Shown here: positions 44,256-56,130 of the stretch, one piece after another
Position numbering within the stretch: the stretch's first letter is position 1
How the letters are laid out: every line of letters starts with the position of its first letter
From: Thalassia testudinum
Taxonomy: Eukaryota > Streptophyta > Magnoliopsida > Alismatales > Hydrocharitaceae
Assembly (NCBI GenBank): GCA_037157565.1
Contig: JAZHRO010000062.1
Location: 2,604,001-2,668,000 of the forward strand
DNA length: 64,000 bases
Reading direction: 5' to 3'
Translations under genes and position numbers: made by a program
Notes under the pieces: model-generated
What the model saw: only the letters and a program-made list of their open reading frames with translations
Database searches by the model: none
Told to the model about the DNA's origin: nothing

Positions 44256-46690
44256 AAGAATGTCAATAACTGTAGCTCAAAAGATATATAGGGGCTATTG
44301 ATCTTGCCTTCCAAAACTGCATCCCGTATAACATGGCAGTCAACTTGAATATGCTTTGTCCTCTTATAGAAGACAGGATTGGAGGCAATATATGCAGCTG
44401 ACTTATTATCAAAATAAAGTGGAACAAGGATATTAACTAGCACTCCCAGATCTTGCAGAAACCAACCATCCACATGATCTCACATGCAGTTTAAGCCATG
44501 AACCTATATTCTGCCTCAGCACTAGAACATGCAACCACATTTTGTTTCATGCTTCTCCATGAAGCAAGATTTCCTCCCAGATAAATAGCAAAGCCTAACG
44601 TAGACCGCTTGTCCTCTACTGACCCTACATAGTCTGCATCAAAATAAGCCATAAGATCAAAAGAGCCACTTACACTGTAGTTCAAACCTCATCGTGGGGT
44701 GCCCTTCAGGTATCTCAAGATGAAACACACATCATGTCAATGACTATATCTGAAATTCTGCATAAACTAGCTAGCACGACTGACTGCAAAATTGATATCT
44801 AGTCGAGTAATAGTCAGATATAACAAGCGACCAACTATATTGTTGTACCTGGTAACGTCCTCAAACAAAGGATCTGATTCATCAGAGCTATGACCTTCAG
44901 GTGCCTCTACCGGTATCCCAGAAGGCTTGGACCCAAGAAGTCCAGCCTCTTCAAGAATCTGTAAAGTATATTGCCTTTGTCATAAACATAAACAATCCTC
45001 CTAACGAACAGCCTCTATCCCTAGGAAGCAGCGGAGGTCACCTAAGTCTTGGTGACAAAGGTAGACTGGAGAAAGGCTTTTATCTCTGTTGTCCCAACAA
45101 TATCATCACCAGTCAAAATCATATCATCAGCATAGACCGCCAAAATAACCACTATCCATGTCCCACCATGCTCGGTCTTCCAAACAAATATAAAATGATC
45201 GGCAGTAGATCTTTGGAATCCAATCTTCTTGACCTCAAGATTGAGCCTCTCAAACATGGTTCGTGGGCTTTGCTTCAGGCTATAAATAGCATTCTGTAAG
45301 CGACAAATAAGCTCCCCCTAAGTATCATAATCTGGTGGCTGTCTCATATACACTTCCTCAGCTAAATCACCATAGAGGAACGTACTTTTTATATCCAATT
45401 GATGTAAGGGCCACCCCCGAACCACAGCAATAGACAAAATAATACTGTTGGAGGTAATACAAGCAACAGGTGAAAAGGTCGCAAGGTAATCCACCTCATA
45501 TGTCTGAGTGAACCCCTTGGCAACAAGTCTGACCTTATATTTCTCTATTGTCCCATCTGATCTATATTTGATGGTGTATACCCATCTGCACCCAACAACT
45601 GTGGCACCCTCAGGACATGGAACAAGATCCCATGTTTTCCTGGTCTGTAGTGCATCCATCTCTTCGTCCATAGCTGCTTTCGACTTCAAATCATGGAGAG
45701 CCTGAACAAAATCTCTAGGAACAATTACAATGATAATAGCAGATGCAAACTGTCTGTCCTCCTCCTGGAGATGAGAGACTGTAGTATAACGAGAAATAGG
45801 ATGGAGCGTGGTATCAGATCTCCTCTGAACAACGTCCTCCCTATCTGACTCACACCTATCTGAGGGGGTAACAAGCTAGGCTAGCTCCTCCCCTGTAAAA
45901 TCATATAATTGTGATCTCCTCTGATGCACATATGTGTCCTATATAGCAACCTCCATGGATGCCCTTCTAAAAAGGAACCTTCTCAAAGGTCACATCAACA
46001 GTGACAACGTATCTCCTGTGACCTGGATCATAACACTTGTAACTCTTCTAGGTCCTAGAGTATCCAAGAAAAACACTTTGTGGCACAAGGGGCAAACTTA
46101 TCCTATATACCATAGTTCTAAACAAAGTAGACACACCCAAAAACTCATAGAGGCAGTGGAAAAATCCTGTCACACTCAGGATGTATAACCTGATAGAGAA
46201 TCTGGCTATGAAGCACTTAAGAGGGCAACCTATTAATCAGATATGCTACAGACAAAATGGCATCTCCCCAAAACTACCTAGAAACATTCATATGAGACAT
46301 CAAGGTCCTAGCAATATCAAGCAAATGACGCAGCCTGTGCTCTGCAACCCCATGCTACTAGAAGTATGAGCCTATGATGTCTGATAAATAATCCTCCTAG
46401 AACGGAAAGCCTCCTGTAAATCGTCGTGCATAAACTCCAGTGTATTATCACTATGAAAAACCCGAACAGTAGTACTATGCTATGTCTACACCTCGAATCG
46501 AAAATGCTAAACAATGGTAAAAATCCCACTTCGGACTTTCATCAGAAACACCCAAGTCAATCTACTGTTGTGATTAGCCATAACTACAAAATGTGTCCAC
46601 CAGTAGACAACTCTAGAAGGCCCCCAAATGTCATAATGCACCAGAGAAAAGGGAACCGAACTAACATTAGTATTCTCCCAAGGCAGCTAC
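44256..46690 (-). pseudogene. Copia E pol: integrase core, reverse transcriptase, RNase H
   Basis: From 46,690 down: integrase core (GLLELSTGGH and, near 46,250, LINRLPS-like debris). Reverse transcriptase starts at about 45,689 ([69 protein letters not shown]), with YADD at 45,123-45,134. RNase H follows at 44,690-44,240 (AYFDADYVGSVEDKRSTLGF, VACSSAEAEYRFMA, LYFDNKSAAYIASNP, HIQVDCHVIRDAV). Order PR-IN-RT-RH is the copia order. Frameshifts near 45,300, 45,040 and 44,480 and several stops make it inactive. Confidence 0.9.
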
Positions 46691-47266
46691 CAGTGATTTA
46701 AATGCCGACGACATGCCGCCGGTAAGGCTATTTTTGGGAGGGGGCCATGCCGACACAATAATAGTGTCGATTTACAGGTGTGCCGCAGGCATGCCAACAG
46801 CTGCCAATGATTTCGACAGCATGCCAGTTGATGCTACTGCTGGTAAGGCGAGAAAGATCGACGACAGTGAAAAATTGGGAGGGAAGGTTGGAACAAGGCA
46901 TGCTTGAAATTCGAAATTGGGTCTGGACGAAAGACACGTATTTCAACATCATTTTAAGTATTTATGTTATTTCACACAGAGTAGAAAATTCGGGAATTTT
47001 GACATCATTTTGAATATTTATGTGATTTTACACAAAATTTGAGTATTTTAATATCATTTTGAGTATTTATGTTATTTTACACACAAAAATTTGAGTATTT
47101 TAACATCATTTTGAGTATTTGTGATTTTTTTTCAACATGCCCTCGGCATTCCCACGACATGCCCATCGGCTTGGCCATCAAAAAACGACCATTTCCACGG
47201 CATGCCGACGAAATGCACACTTAGAATTTTATCGGCACGGCATTGAAATCGGCATTTCGAACCTTA
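46691..47266. mobile_element. hAT-like MITE, 576 bp, inside integrase of copia E
   Basis: Flanks GCAGCTAC (46,683-46,690) and GTAGCTAC (47,267-47,274) are an 8-bp TSD with one change. Ends: CAGTGATTTAAATGCCGAC and, reverse-complemented, TAAGGTTCGAAATGCCGAT, imperfect inverted repeats. Subterminal GCATGCCG/CGGCATGC words are frequent. From about 46,930 to 47,130 a 50-57-bp AT-rich unit (ATCATTTTGAGTATTTATG) repeats about four times. Removing it rejoins integrase: QLGKYYRSSY runs on into the core. A relative occurs at 63,465-63,560. Confidence 0.75.
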
Positions 47267-47780
47267 GTAGCTACTCCTATAATACTTCCCCAACTGACAG
47301 TCTTCAAAGTCCAAAGCCAAAGAATCAGGTAACACTGGATACATCTCACGCATCATGTTCATAGAAGGATGCACAAGTCTACGATGCCATAGCAAGTGGT
47401 CATGAGAAATAAACACCACCCCAGCAAAAAAACAGGCATGTCTAAATAATATAGACCACCTCTTTCTATTACATTGCCAACAATCTCCCCCGTGACTTGA
47501 TCTTGGAAATAACAATACTCCTCATCAAAGATGACAAGGCATCCAAGATCTCTATAAATTTTACTTACTGACAAAAGATTCATAGAAAACTCAGGAGCAT
47601 AATATACATGTTCTATCTTCATTCTCGATGTAGCATCTATACACCCAACTGCAGTCAGAAGAGAAGTCACTCCATTAGCTATCCGCACATCGCGGATCCC
47701 TTGTGGAGTCACAAGATTCTTCAAACGATCACTGTCTCCAGTAAGATGGACGGAAGCACTAGAGTCAATCACTCATGCAC
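47267..47780 (-). pseudogene. Copia E protease, GAG-pre-integrase and start of integrase
   Basis: The frame MIDSSASVHLTGDSDRLKN is the copia protease site; the family has D-S-G at the active site and here it reads D-S-S. It continues with GVTSLLTAVGCIDATS, VYYAPEFSMNLLSVSKI and VIERGGLYYL. The second frame has WHRRLVHPS and FEDCQLGKYYRSSY, the HHCC zinc region, with one Cys apparently lost (FEDC in place of a CxxC). The frame shift is near 47,400. Protease would cut the polyprotein. Confidence 0.85.
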
Positions 47781-48239
47781 ACCTAGTCTTCCTTCTCATC
47801 CCAACTTCATGGGTTGCACAATCTAACCCAATAGAATCTGAAGTTCCATCTTCTTGGATCAACTTTCTTTGACATGAGCACGAGAAGACTCATCGCCACC
47901 AACCATAGGCGTAAGAAGAGACTCATCACGCAAAGACGACCACAAACAAGGTAAAGATGGCCACCACCACCAGCAACCGTTGCTGTCGACAACCACATCC
48001 CCCAGCTAGTGCTGCTATTGGTGGAAGACTGCCCGGCAATGGCACTACCAACGTCGACGGCCTATCGGGTGGCGCCATCGCTGCCGCTACTGCTTCCACG
48101 TCAAGTGCAGCCATTGTCGATGGTGGTGGCAGCGATATGGAAGTCGTCCTCCATCAAATCACCACCACGTTGGGGATCTAAAATATGTTGTGGTGGATTT
48201 TTTTCCAATGGGATATCGGAGCACTAGCCTAGGACTGCT
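47781..48239 (-). other. Copia E 5' region, gag missing
   Basis: Only about 460 bp separate the protease from the primer-binding site, where a copia gag of about 1 kb or more plus leader is expected. The sequence is GC-rich with GGTGGC/GCCACC words and broken frames and has no zinc knuckle. A deletion removed most or all of gag. Confidence 0.6.
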
Positions 48240-48719
48240 GCTCTGATACCATGTTGAAAATCAAAAAGATGCCTCATCATTCAAATGAAACCCTAGCCTC
48301 TTTTATAAAGAGAGAACTCGACTAATTACATAAACACCCTCTAAAGATAAAGGAAATATCAAATACCCCCTTACAATCCAACAAAGATGTTAAAGTGGAT
48401 GCATAACCATACCAAATTCCTAATGAAATTATTAACGAAAATGTTAAGGTGGCACAATAGAAAATAAAATGAGAGAAATTTAAGATGGTTAAACAACTAC
48501 ATAAAAAGCCACCTGGTGCTCCAATTAGAAGATGTGAGGAGATGGATGTTGAGCCTCCTAGGAGGTAGACGATGCCAAAGAAATGTTGGAAAGAAATCAA
48601 TAGACATGATCACAATTACTTTAATTTAGCCTAAAAATGATTAAAAATAGATCTCAATGGAGGAAAATAATTCATGTAGCTAACCTCATGTAGTGTGGTA
48701 AAAGGTTTTGTTGTTCTTT

Positions 48720-49197
48720 TAGTATCAAAAAACATGTAATTTCACAAGAATATGGATAAGTTTCACATAAAATGACATCCTCTATATAATATACTTAATT
48801 AGAAAGCCTATTCTTCTGCATTGTTATCGAGATTTTTTTTGGAGTGATAGATGGTCTCTTAGTAACCATCCAAAATTTCACTAATAAAAAATGTCCAAAA
48901 CACCATTACAATAAGTCATCCCACAATCTCATCAAACCCATGGCATCAAAAGCCACCCCACTACAACTCTCCCCTCCGAAGACCATTTCATTCTTTGCAT
49001 CCATAACACTCATACAATTGCAATCTCCCTTATGAAGACCATTTCATTTCTTTGCATCCACACCACGGGTGCAATTGTAATGATTTCTCCCTCCTGCCAG
49101 GCCTCAAGCAACATTGTCCTAGATATTATCTCCCACCACCAACAACCTCCAAAAGGCAAGCTCTATCTAGTGATCCACTTATTGCAAGTTGACATTC
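48720..49197. other. Intergenic spacer
   Basis: AT-rich to mixed sequence between the end of RTE1 and an hAT-type MITE. The stretch CATTTCATTCTTTGCATCCA (about 48,984) recurs near 49,040, a small direct repeat. No gene is visible. Confidence 0.4.
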
Positions 49198-49205
49198 TCC
49201 TAAAC

Positions 49206-49698
49206 TAGGGTTGTCAAAAAATTTAATTTTCAATATTTATTTAAATTCAATTCGTCAATTCAACTCGTAAATAAACAAATCCAACCTAAACTTAATTTGA
49301 AGCTTGTTTAGAGAAACTAACCAAACTTAAACAAGGTATGCTTGCTTAGATTTGATTCATTAAAGGTTAGATAAATACATGTACATATATGTGTATGTAT
49401 TCAAAATGTGGACCCCACACCACCACTCCCACATTCCTGCCCATGAACTCGTGTTTGCATTTATAACAAAATATTATACTTTAAAAGAATCATAAACAAA
49501 CCATGAATCAGACCCTAAATGAATCGAACCAAAATTTACAACATTTCAAACTTTATACTTAAATGAACCGTAAACAAATCAAACCTCACCCTTAGTTTTT
49601 CTTATCGAATTCGAACCAAACCCAAACCTTGGAAAATTGTTGTCGAATCGAACTGAACCTAGATAGATTCACTCAGGTTCGGTTCGTTTACAACCCCA
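49206..49698. mobile_element. hAT-type MITE, 493 bp
   Basis: The ends TAGGGTTGTCAAA and, reverse-complemented, TGGGGTTGTAAAC form a short imperfect inverted repeat. Subterminal AACCGAACC/GGTTCGGTTCG words are typical of hAT MITEs of this type. Flanks TCCTAAAC (49,198-49,205) and TCCCAAAT (49,699-49,706) are an 8-bp TSD with two transitions. It is non-coding. Confidence 0.7.
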
Positions 49699-49706
49699 TC
49701 CCAAAT

Positions 49707-50129
49707 AGCCTTGGTAAAAAAACACAATGAATAAAAAAAATGTACATTACATGGAAACCATATTGGAAGTACATTATTAAGATGATACTTAATGCTTGCT
49801 CAAGGAGAAACATGCCCCTTGGTCAATTTGGTCTATAATCAAACCATACCAACCAATGCTTTTCTTCTTTTTAACCAAGAGACATAAGGTCTACAATGTG
49901 AGGAGAAAAGGCTATCCTTGCGTAGACACCATAATCCTATAAAGCAACCATCTCTAGGTGGTTTCAACTCAACAACCAGTTAAGCATCAACTTGACTGGG
50001 TAACCAAGGCAAGCAAGCCTCCACCAAGACTATGAAGTTCAAGAGAAACACCTAGTCAATATTGAGAACTCTCGAACTAAAACATCTCAGCACATCAAGG
50101 GTATAAGAAATGACATAAGCATTAACTAC
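49707..50129. other. Spacer left of RTE2
   Basis: No gene recognised. The right part may be extreme 3' sequence of RTE2, whose exact end is uncertain. Confidence 0.35.
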
Positions 50130-51275
50130 TCGAAAAGTAATACAACCAAACCTTCCACCACACAAAGTGCGGTCGACTATATGAATTCTTTACCTCTACT
50201 CAGATCTATTTTAAGTCATTTCTGAACTTAAATTGAAGGAATTAAGTTCATACTTTATACATTCCTTCCAACACTTCTTTGGTCTTCCTTGCCTCCTCCT
50301 AATGGGATCAACCCCCAACTCCTCGTATCTCCTGACTGTGGCATTTAGTGGCCTTTCTTGCAAATGTCCAAATCACCTTAAACATGTCTCTTATTGTATC
50401 CTCTATCAATGTCACCCCAACCATTTCTCGAATAATCTCATTTAAAATACGATCCTTCCTTGTATGATCACACATCATCTTAACATTTCCATTTTTGTCG
50501 CAAACATCTTTTACACATGCATATAGTTCACGGCCCAACATTCAGAATCATACAGCATGGTAGGTCTTATAGCTACTTGATAGTACTTTCCTTTATCACA
50601 TAGGATACTAAATCCTCCCCTCCATTTCAACCACCCTACATTAATTCTATGTGTAGCATCTCCGTCAATTTCACAATCTTATTGAAAAATGAATTCCAAG
50701 TATTTAAGAACATCTTTCATTAGAATATACTTTTCTCCAATTTTTACATGCATCCCTTCATTGTTCCCTCTACTACTAAACTTACATTCCATAAACTAAG
50801 TCTTTGTCCTGCTTAAGCAGCGTAAGCTTTTATCTTCCAGGAGTTCTCTCCAAAGCTCAAGTTTTCTATGCACTCCATCTAGTCTTATCAACCAAATACA
50901 CCATGGCACCTTAGCATGGATATGGTCGTCAACTCATCCATCACTAAAGTAAAGAGGTAAAGGCTAAAAGCTTATCTTAATACAAACCAATGGTAGTATC
51001 AAAGTAATCGATCAAACCAACCTTAGTCCTTACACAAGCCATACCTCCATAGTACATATCCTTTATGAGGTTTAATATATAGAATTGGTATATGTCACTT
51101 CTCCAAAACAATCAGTAGGAGGGAATTGTTCAATCTATTCTCCACGAGAAACCCTACATTCCTTTATAAGAGAGGAAACATGGGAAAAATAACAAAACTG
51201 GACCAGACAAACACAGAATAACAAGAATACCCCTTCATACACATATCACAATACTCCCTCTCAAGCTAGAGTATA

Positions 51276-51344
51276 GATGTCAATCAAACTCAACTTGTTA
51301 TAACATGTATCAAAAGCACTTCTACTAAGAGGTTTGGTGAACAC
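51276..51344 (-). pseudogene. Copia F RNase H C-terminal end
   Basis: TDVFTKPLSRSAFDTCYN is the usual last motif of copia pol (LTK-PL...F). It would follow VSSEDQTTD at 53,524-53,545 directly if the solo LTR and one ATCAG were removed, which confirms the insertion. Confidence 0.85.
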
Positions 51345-51349
51345 ATCAG

Positions 51350-53518
51350 TGATAAACGTTAGTTTATCATCATTCTTATGCGTTAAAACAAACCTAGCTC
51401 TCAAGACTTTGCTCCGCAAACAGGTTTTTGGGTTGCATTTAAGCATCAATTAGGATAGGCATGCATTTTGCATTTTATTGTCTTTTTAATGTGCTTTTGT
51501 GAGTGTTAGGAATATAGCAGTTTGTCAGATCACCGGAACCTTAGCACTCAGGAAGGTAACTGGTGAAGGAGAAGCCCAAACTAGCTGGAACTCAACTTGA
51601 TCCAGCTCACCATAGCTGGATTCCAACTCACTTGGATTAGGGTTAGCTCATCCTAGCTCCATTCAGCTCATCTCAGCTGAATGGTAGCTCAAGAGAGATC
51701 ATCTCAGCTCACCTTAGCTCAAGTCAGTTCAGATCCAACTCAACTTAGTTGAGTCCAGCTCTTCTCAACTCCCATCAATTTACTAGGAGCTCTAGCTAGC
51801 TCAGCTGAGTTAACTAGAGTTCACCTCTGCTCAGGACCAACTGCATCCAGCTCCACTCAACTCCAGTCAATTGAAGATGACTTCATCTTAGCTCAGGAAG
51901 CTTAAGTCCAGCTCCCGGAGACTCAGCTTAACTCAACTTAGTTGAGATAAGCTACCTTGGCTACTCCAACTAGTTAGGTCATCCCCGGGAATATCAGACC
52001 CAACTCACCTCAGCATACCTTAACAGAAGCCAGCTTACTTTAGCTTAGCTTAACAGTTAGCAAAGAACTAGCAAGCTAAGCCAGCTAAAGTAACTCCATG
52101 CCATCTTCTTCAACAGTTACCAGCTCCAGATCAGCTCCAGACTTCTCTTTCTCAACACCTCTCCTCAAACCCTAGCTCCATTTGCCTACTCCTCTACCCT
52201 ACTACTAGCTAAACTCCAGCTCCCTTGGCCATCCACCACCCTAAAACCCTACCTAACTAGCTCCACCAACTAAGCCCACCTAAGACCACCTTAGCTAGCT
52301 CCACCTCCACTCCAAGTTGGCACCACCACCATCACCACCTTTTTCCCTCTAAATACCCATCAATCTCCACCCTACACCTACCCCTACAACCCTTATCCAC
52401 CATCCACCTAACCCCCCTTCTAGAATCCCTCATGGTGGCGCCAAAACCATGGCACCCTTCCATGGTTAGCACCACCTTTAGGTGTCTCTCCACCACCCAT
52501 AACCACCCCCATAGCAACCCTTCGGTGACGCCAACATCCCTCCACCCTAGGATCCCTAACTACCATCCTAAACCTAATCCTAACCCTCCACCTAAGGCCA
52601 CGCCAACCACCACCTTTCTACCCTATAAATACCCCATCTAACCACCACTAAAACCCATCCTCCATTTGGTTTAATTCCACCCTACATCCACCCTAACCCA
52701 CGTTCAAGGAAGGAGAAGAAAAGAATATTAAGGGGGCATCCTACCCGCCCCCTTGGTGCCTTCTTCCTTTTCTCTCTTCTTCCTTGTGCCACGCCAAGGA
52801 GGAGCAAGCTTTCCAACTTGGAGGACGACCAGGCATTGGAAGAGAAGGGTGGTGCACGCCCACCCTTGGAGGAGCAACTAAGGTGGAAGCATCCAGCTTG
52901 GAGGAGCCAAGGCACGTCCCCCTCTAGAGCTTGCCAAGAGGAGACCACATCTTGGTTCAAGGAGGAAGAGCCCTTTTTAACTGCGGGAGCAGCCACAGTT
53001 GGAGCAAGAGCTTCATCCTCTTCACCATCATCAGGATTTTTATTTTATTCGCTTTTTAGTTTTACTTTTTGTAGTAGAAGCTTTCCTCTACATTTGTAAA
53101 CCAGAAATCCTTTTTAAATCAAGTTGCCTTTTTAATTTGGTGCATCTTCTTCTTGCTTTGATTTTATTTTAGCACTTTCACACCCTCTTCCCAATTATCC
53201 TAAGCCCTCACTTGCCTAGAGTGAGCTCAGGAAGAAGTCATTCTTGTCACCTAGTTGCTAAATTAGAATTAGCCTTTTCCCACCAACATTTCGCATTGCC
53301 TTGTTCATTCAAAAACCCTAAAAAATATATATACAAAAATACAAAAAGAAAATTGATTTCTATTTCCAAACAAGAGATTCAATTTTGCAAACATATTACC
53401 TCCTTGGACGACCCTAGATACTTTCCTATCTAGGTTTACAAATTTAAAAGTGACTCGATTTTTGTGCGTTACAACAATCTTAAAAACCCTAATTATAAAC
53501 CGTGCAAAAATCCAATCA
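51350..53518 (+). repeat. Solo LTR of a Ty3/gypsy-like element, 2,169 bp, inside copia F
   Basis: It starts TGATAAACGTTAGTTTATCA (a near-palindrome seen at the start of many plant chromovirus LTRs) and ends CCAATCA, i.e. TG...CA. The 5-bp TSD ATCAG is perfect (51,345-51,349; 53,519-53,523). No internal region, primer site or second LTR is seen, so recombination between LTRs has left a solo copy. The interior has many AGCTCA/CAGCTC words (51,560-52,280) and C-rich CCACC stretches. The orientation shown rests only on the end words. Confidence 0.75.
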
Positions 53519-54830
53519 ATCAGTCGTTTGGTCTTCAGAGGAAACTGATGAGGTATAGATAATCCCCTTCTGGATGAGATCTCTGGTGTAGTGGCAATCT
53601 ATCTCCACATGCTTAGTCCGCTCATGAAACATCGAATTATTTGCAATGAACATAGCTACCTGATTGTCGCATCTCATCACCATTGGACCAGTCATTTGCA
53701 CCTGAAGATCATAAAGTACAGACCTCACCCAAACCATTTCTACAGCAGTTTGTGCCATGGCGCGATACTCAGATTCTGCGCTTGATCTGAATACCACAAT
53801 TTGCTTCTTGCTTCGCCAAGTAACCAGATTCCCAGCAACATAAGTGCAAAAACCAGTGGACTTTCTATCCAGAAGACACCCTCTATAGCCAGCATCCGAG
53901 TATCCCACCACATCCATGGCTGCTCCTCTAGTAAACACCAGGCCTCACCTTAGAGCCTTCTTCAAATATCTCGACACCTGCATGGCAGCATCCCAGTGCT
54001 GTATCATAGGTCGATCCATAAACTGGCTAAGTTTCCCAACCGCAAGGGAAATGTCCAGCTTCATGATGGTAAGATATAGCACCTTGCCCACTAGCTGTCT
54101 GTAAGATCGACTATCCACCGTGGCAGACTCCCCATCGTACAAGTGCACCTTGGGATTCATGGGTATGCTTGCAAGCTTCGCCCCTAGCATCCCAGTCTCC
54201 TGTAGAATATCGAGAGCATACTTCCTCTGTGAGATGACGACGCCACCTTTGCCTCGTGCCACCTCAATCCCAAGAAAATATCTGAGCTCACCTAGATCCT
54301 TCATAACAAACCTGTCCTGCAATGTATGTTTTACCTCTACTATTCCTGCCTCATCGCTCCCTATCAAAATCAGATCATCACCGTATACAAGTAATGCACT
54401 GTCCCACCTTCAGTCTTCTGAACAAATAATGAATGATCAACTGTAGACCTCTGAAGTCAAATCATGTGAAGAACTTCCGAGAGCTTATGAAACCAAGCTC
54501 TCAGACTCTGCTTAAGACCATATATAGCCTTCCTCAGGCAACACACACTCCCCCTCAACCTCGTACCTCGGGGGTTGCTGCATATAGACCTCCTCCTCGA
54601 GGTCTTCATATAGAAAAGCATTCTTCACATCCATTTGATGCAGTGGCCAATCATAGTGAGCAGCAACAGAGAGTAGGATCCGAACAGTCGGGAGCCGAGC
54701 AACAGGAGAGAAGGTATCAAAGAAGTCCACCCCATATATTTGAGTTAACCCCTTTACAACCAGCCGAGCTTTGTGTCTCGCAATGCTTCCATCAAGGTGA
54801 TACTTCACAATGAAAACCCAGCGGCATCCA
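53519..54830 (-). pseudogene. Copia F reverse transcriptase and RNase H
   Basis: Reverse transcriptase: [40 protein letters not shown] and MQQPP at 54,808-54,560. After a frame break near 54,500, a YGDDLILIGSDEAG-type catalytic motif lies at about 54,350-54,385, followed by DLGELRYFLGIEVARG and KYALDILQETG to 53,945. RNase H: DVVGYSDAGYRGCLLDRKST, RSSAESEYRAMAQ, MRCDNQVAMFIANN and KHVEIDCHYTRDLI. Few lesions: frameshifts near 54,500 and 53,940 and one stop between. It copies element RNA to DNA and removes the RNA. Confidence 0.92.
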
Positions 54831-56130
54831 ACAAATGTTGCTCCCTATGGCAAGGAAACAACATCCCACGTCTGTCTAGACTGTAAGGCGCCCATCTCCT
54901 CGTCCATGATCTGTCGCCATTTTGGATGAAGCATGGCCTACTAATGGGAATCTCAGTATTAGACAGGGCAGAGGTGAACTAGCCAAAGCTCCTCCCTAGA
55001 TTCGCAGTACAAAGAGCACTGGTGACTCGGTAGTGGGCGCAGGATCGAGGAGCTTTCCTCATGGCAATCGGAAGATAATAATCAGCATCATCAAAGTGGA
55101 CATCCTGACCTACAAAAGAGTCACTAGAAGCAACATCAATGGAGTCAAACTATACCTGGGTGGGAGGGATTGGTGACGTGGAGGAGAGGAGGGGAAGGAA
55201 TAGGACTATATGATCTGTCATCTAATCCACTGATACTAGTAATGTACCCATCTACCCCATCTCTAACCTCTGGCTCTGTAACTGGGATATCCTCTAACTG
55301 TAGTGGAGGAATAGGCATCAAATCAAGGGCTAAGGAATCTGTCATGTTATGACCCCATATAAAGAAATAGGGTATCTCCTCGTAAAAGGTAACATCACTA
55401 CTCAGGTAGTGTCGTCGAGCAATCAGATCATAACATCTATATCTTTTCTGGGTACTGCTATATCTTAGAAAAAGACACTTCACAACAGGGGGTGCGAGCT
55501 TGTTCCGACCAGGACGAAGAATATGAACAAATGAAATGCAGCCAAAAATCTTGGGTGGCACAATAAATAAATCTCTACCAGGAAACAGTACCTACCGGGG
55601 AAGCTACTCCTGTATAACTGAGCTTGGCATCCAATTAATCAAATAACATGCAGTTAAAACTGCATCTCCCTGGTAACTAGAAGGGACATTGTGATGTATC
55701 AACAATGTCTTAGTAATATCCAAAACATGTCTCTGTTTCCTCTCTGCCACCCTATTCTGCTGAGATGTATAAAGACAGGAGGTCTGGTGAATAATGCCAA
55801 GAGAGCTGTAGAAGAAGGCCAATTTCTTAGTACAAAATTCCAATGCATTATCAGACTGTACAACTTTAACAATTTTGAAAAATTACATCTTTATTTGATT
55901 AATAAACGTTTGAATGACATCACCAACTTCTGATTTATTTCTAAGCAAGTACATCCATGACAATATGGAAAAGTCATCAACAATCAAATAAAATCTATAG
56001 CCTTGTCTATCTGGAATCTGACTTGTACCCCAAACATCCATATGCACTAAATCAAAACATTCAACAGATGCAATCGTGGTACTAGGCGAGTAGGAGCAGT
56101 GATGCTTGCCCAACTAACAAGCATCGCATC
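54831..56130 (-). pseudogene. Copia F integrase
   Basis: Zinc-region end and core: GKHHCSYSPSTTIASVECFD, then VHMDVWGTSQIP (first catalytic Asp), LIVDDFSILSWMYLL, SDNALEFCTKKL (second Asp) and QQNRVAERKQRHVLD (Glu). LINWMPSSVIQE and the C-terminal part CISFVHILRPGRNKLAPPVV with RCYDLIARRHYLSSDVTF follow. All three DDE residues are present, although frames shift near 55,860 and 55,580 and stops occur. It would insert the cDNA. Confidence 0.9.

Larger units (their letters stand above)
42327..48383 (-). mobile_element. Copia LTR retrotransposon E, inserted in RTE1
   Basis: The LTRs are 42,327-42,459 (133 bp) and 48,252-48,383 (132 bp), TGTTGA...CAACA, flanked by a perfect 5-bp TSD AAGAT (42,322-42,326; 48,384-48,388). 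The tRNA-Met site TGGTATCAGAGC is at 48,251-48,240 (minus strand) and the purine tract CCACGTGGAGGGGGAA at 42,475-42,460. Inside, pol runs on the minus strand; gag is essentially missing. It carries two hAT insertions (42,731-44,247 and 46,691-47,266) and a 185-bp tandem duplication near its 3' end. Confidence 0.93.
42080..48717 (+). mobile_element. RTE-clade LINE (RTE1), 3' part, split by copia E
   Basis: Left of E the plus frames read FKYILGINMEK, CDKKVRLKK and ANNHWYMQKMSVTEIKM. Right of E they continue MLKWMHNHTKF, then RCEEMDVE, WKEINRHD and EWRKIIHVANPM, ending in GGTAAAAGGTTTTGTTGTTC near 48,717. These match the C-terminal part of plant RTE-type ORFs (MSVAEMRMLRWM..TRKDRI; RGRPK; the TTTGTTG end), with frame changes and stops. 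Endonuclease and the RT core are missing, a typical 5' truncation. The left limit is approximate. Confidence 0.75.

Noticed and set aside
52332..53099. Pro/His-rich frames around 52.4-53.1 kb as genes
   Set aside because: They lie within the solo gypsy LTR, whose ends and TSD are clear, and show no domain.
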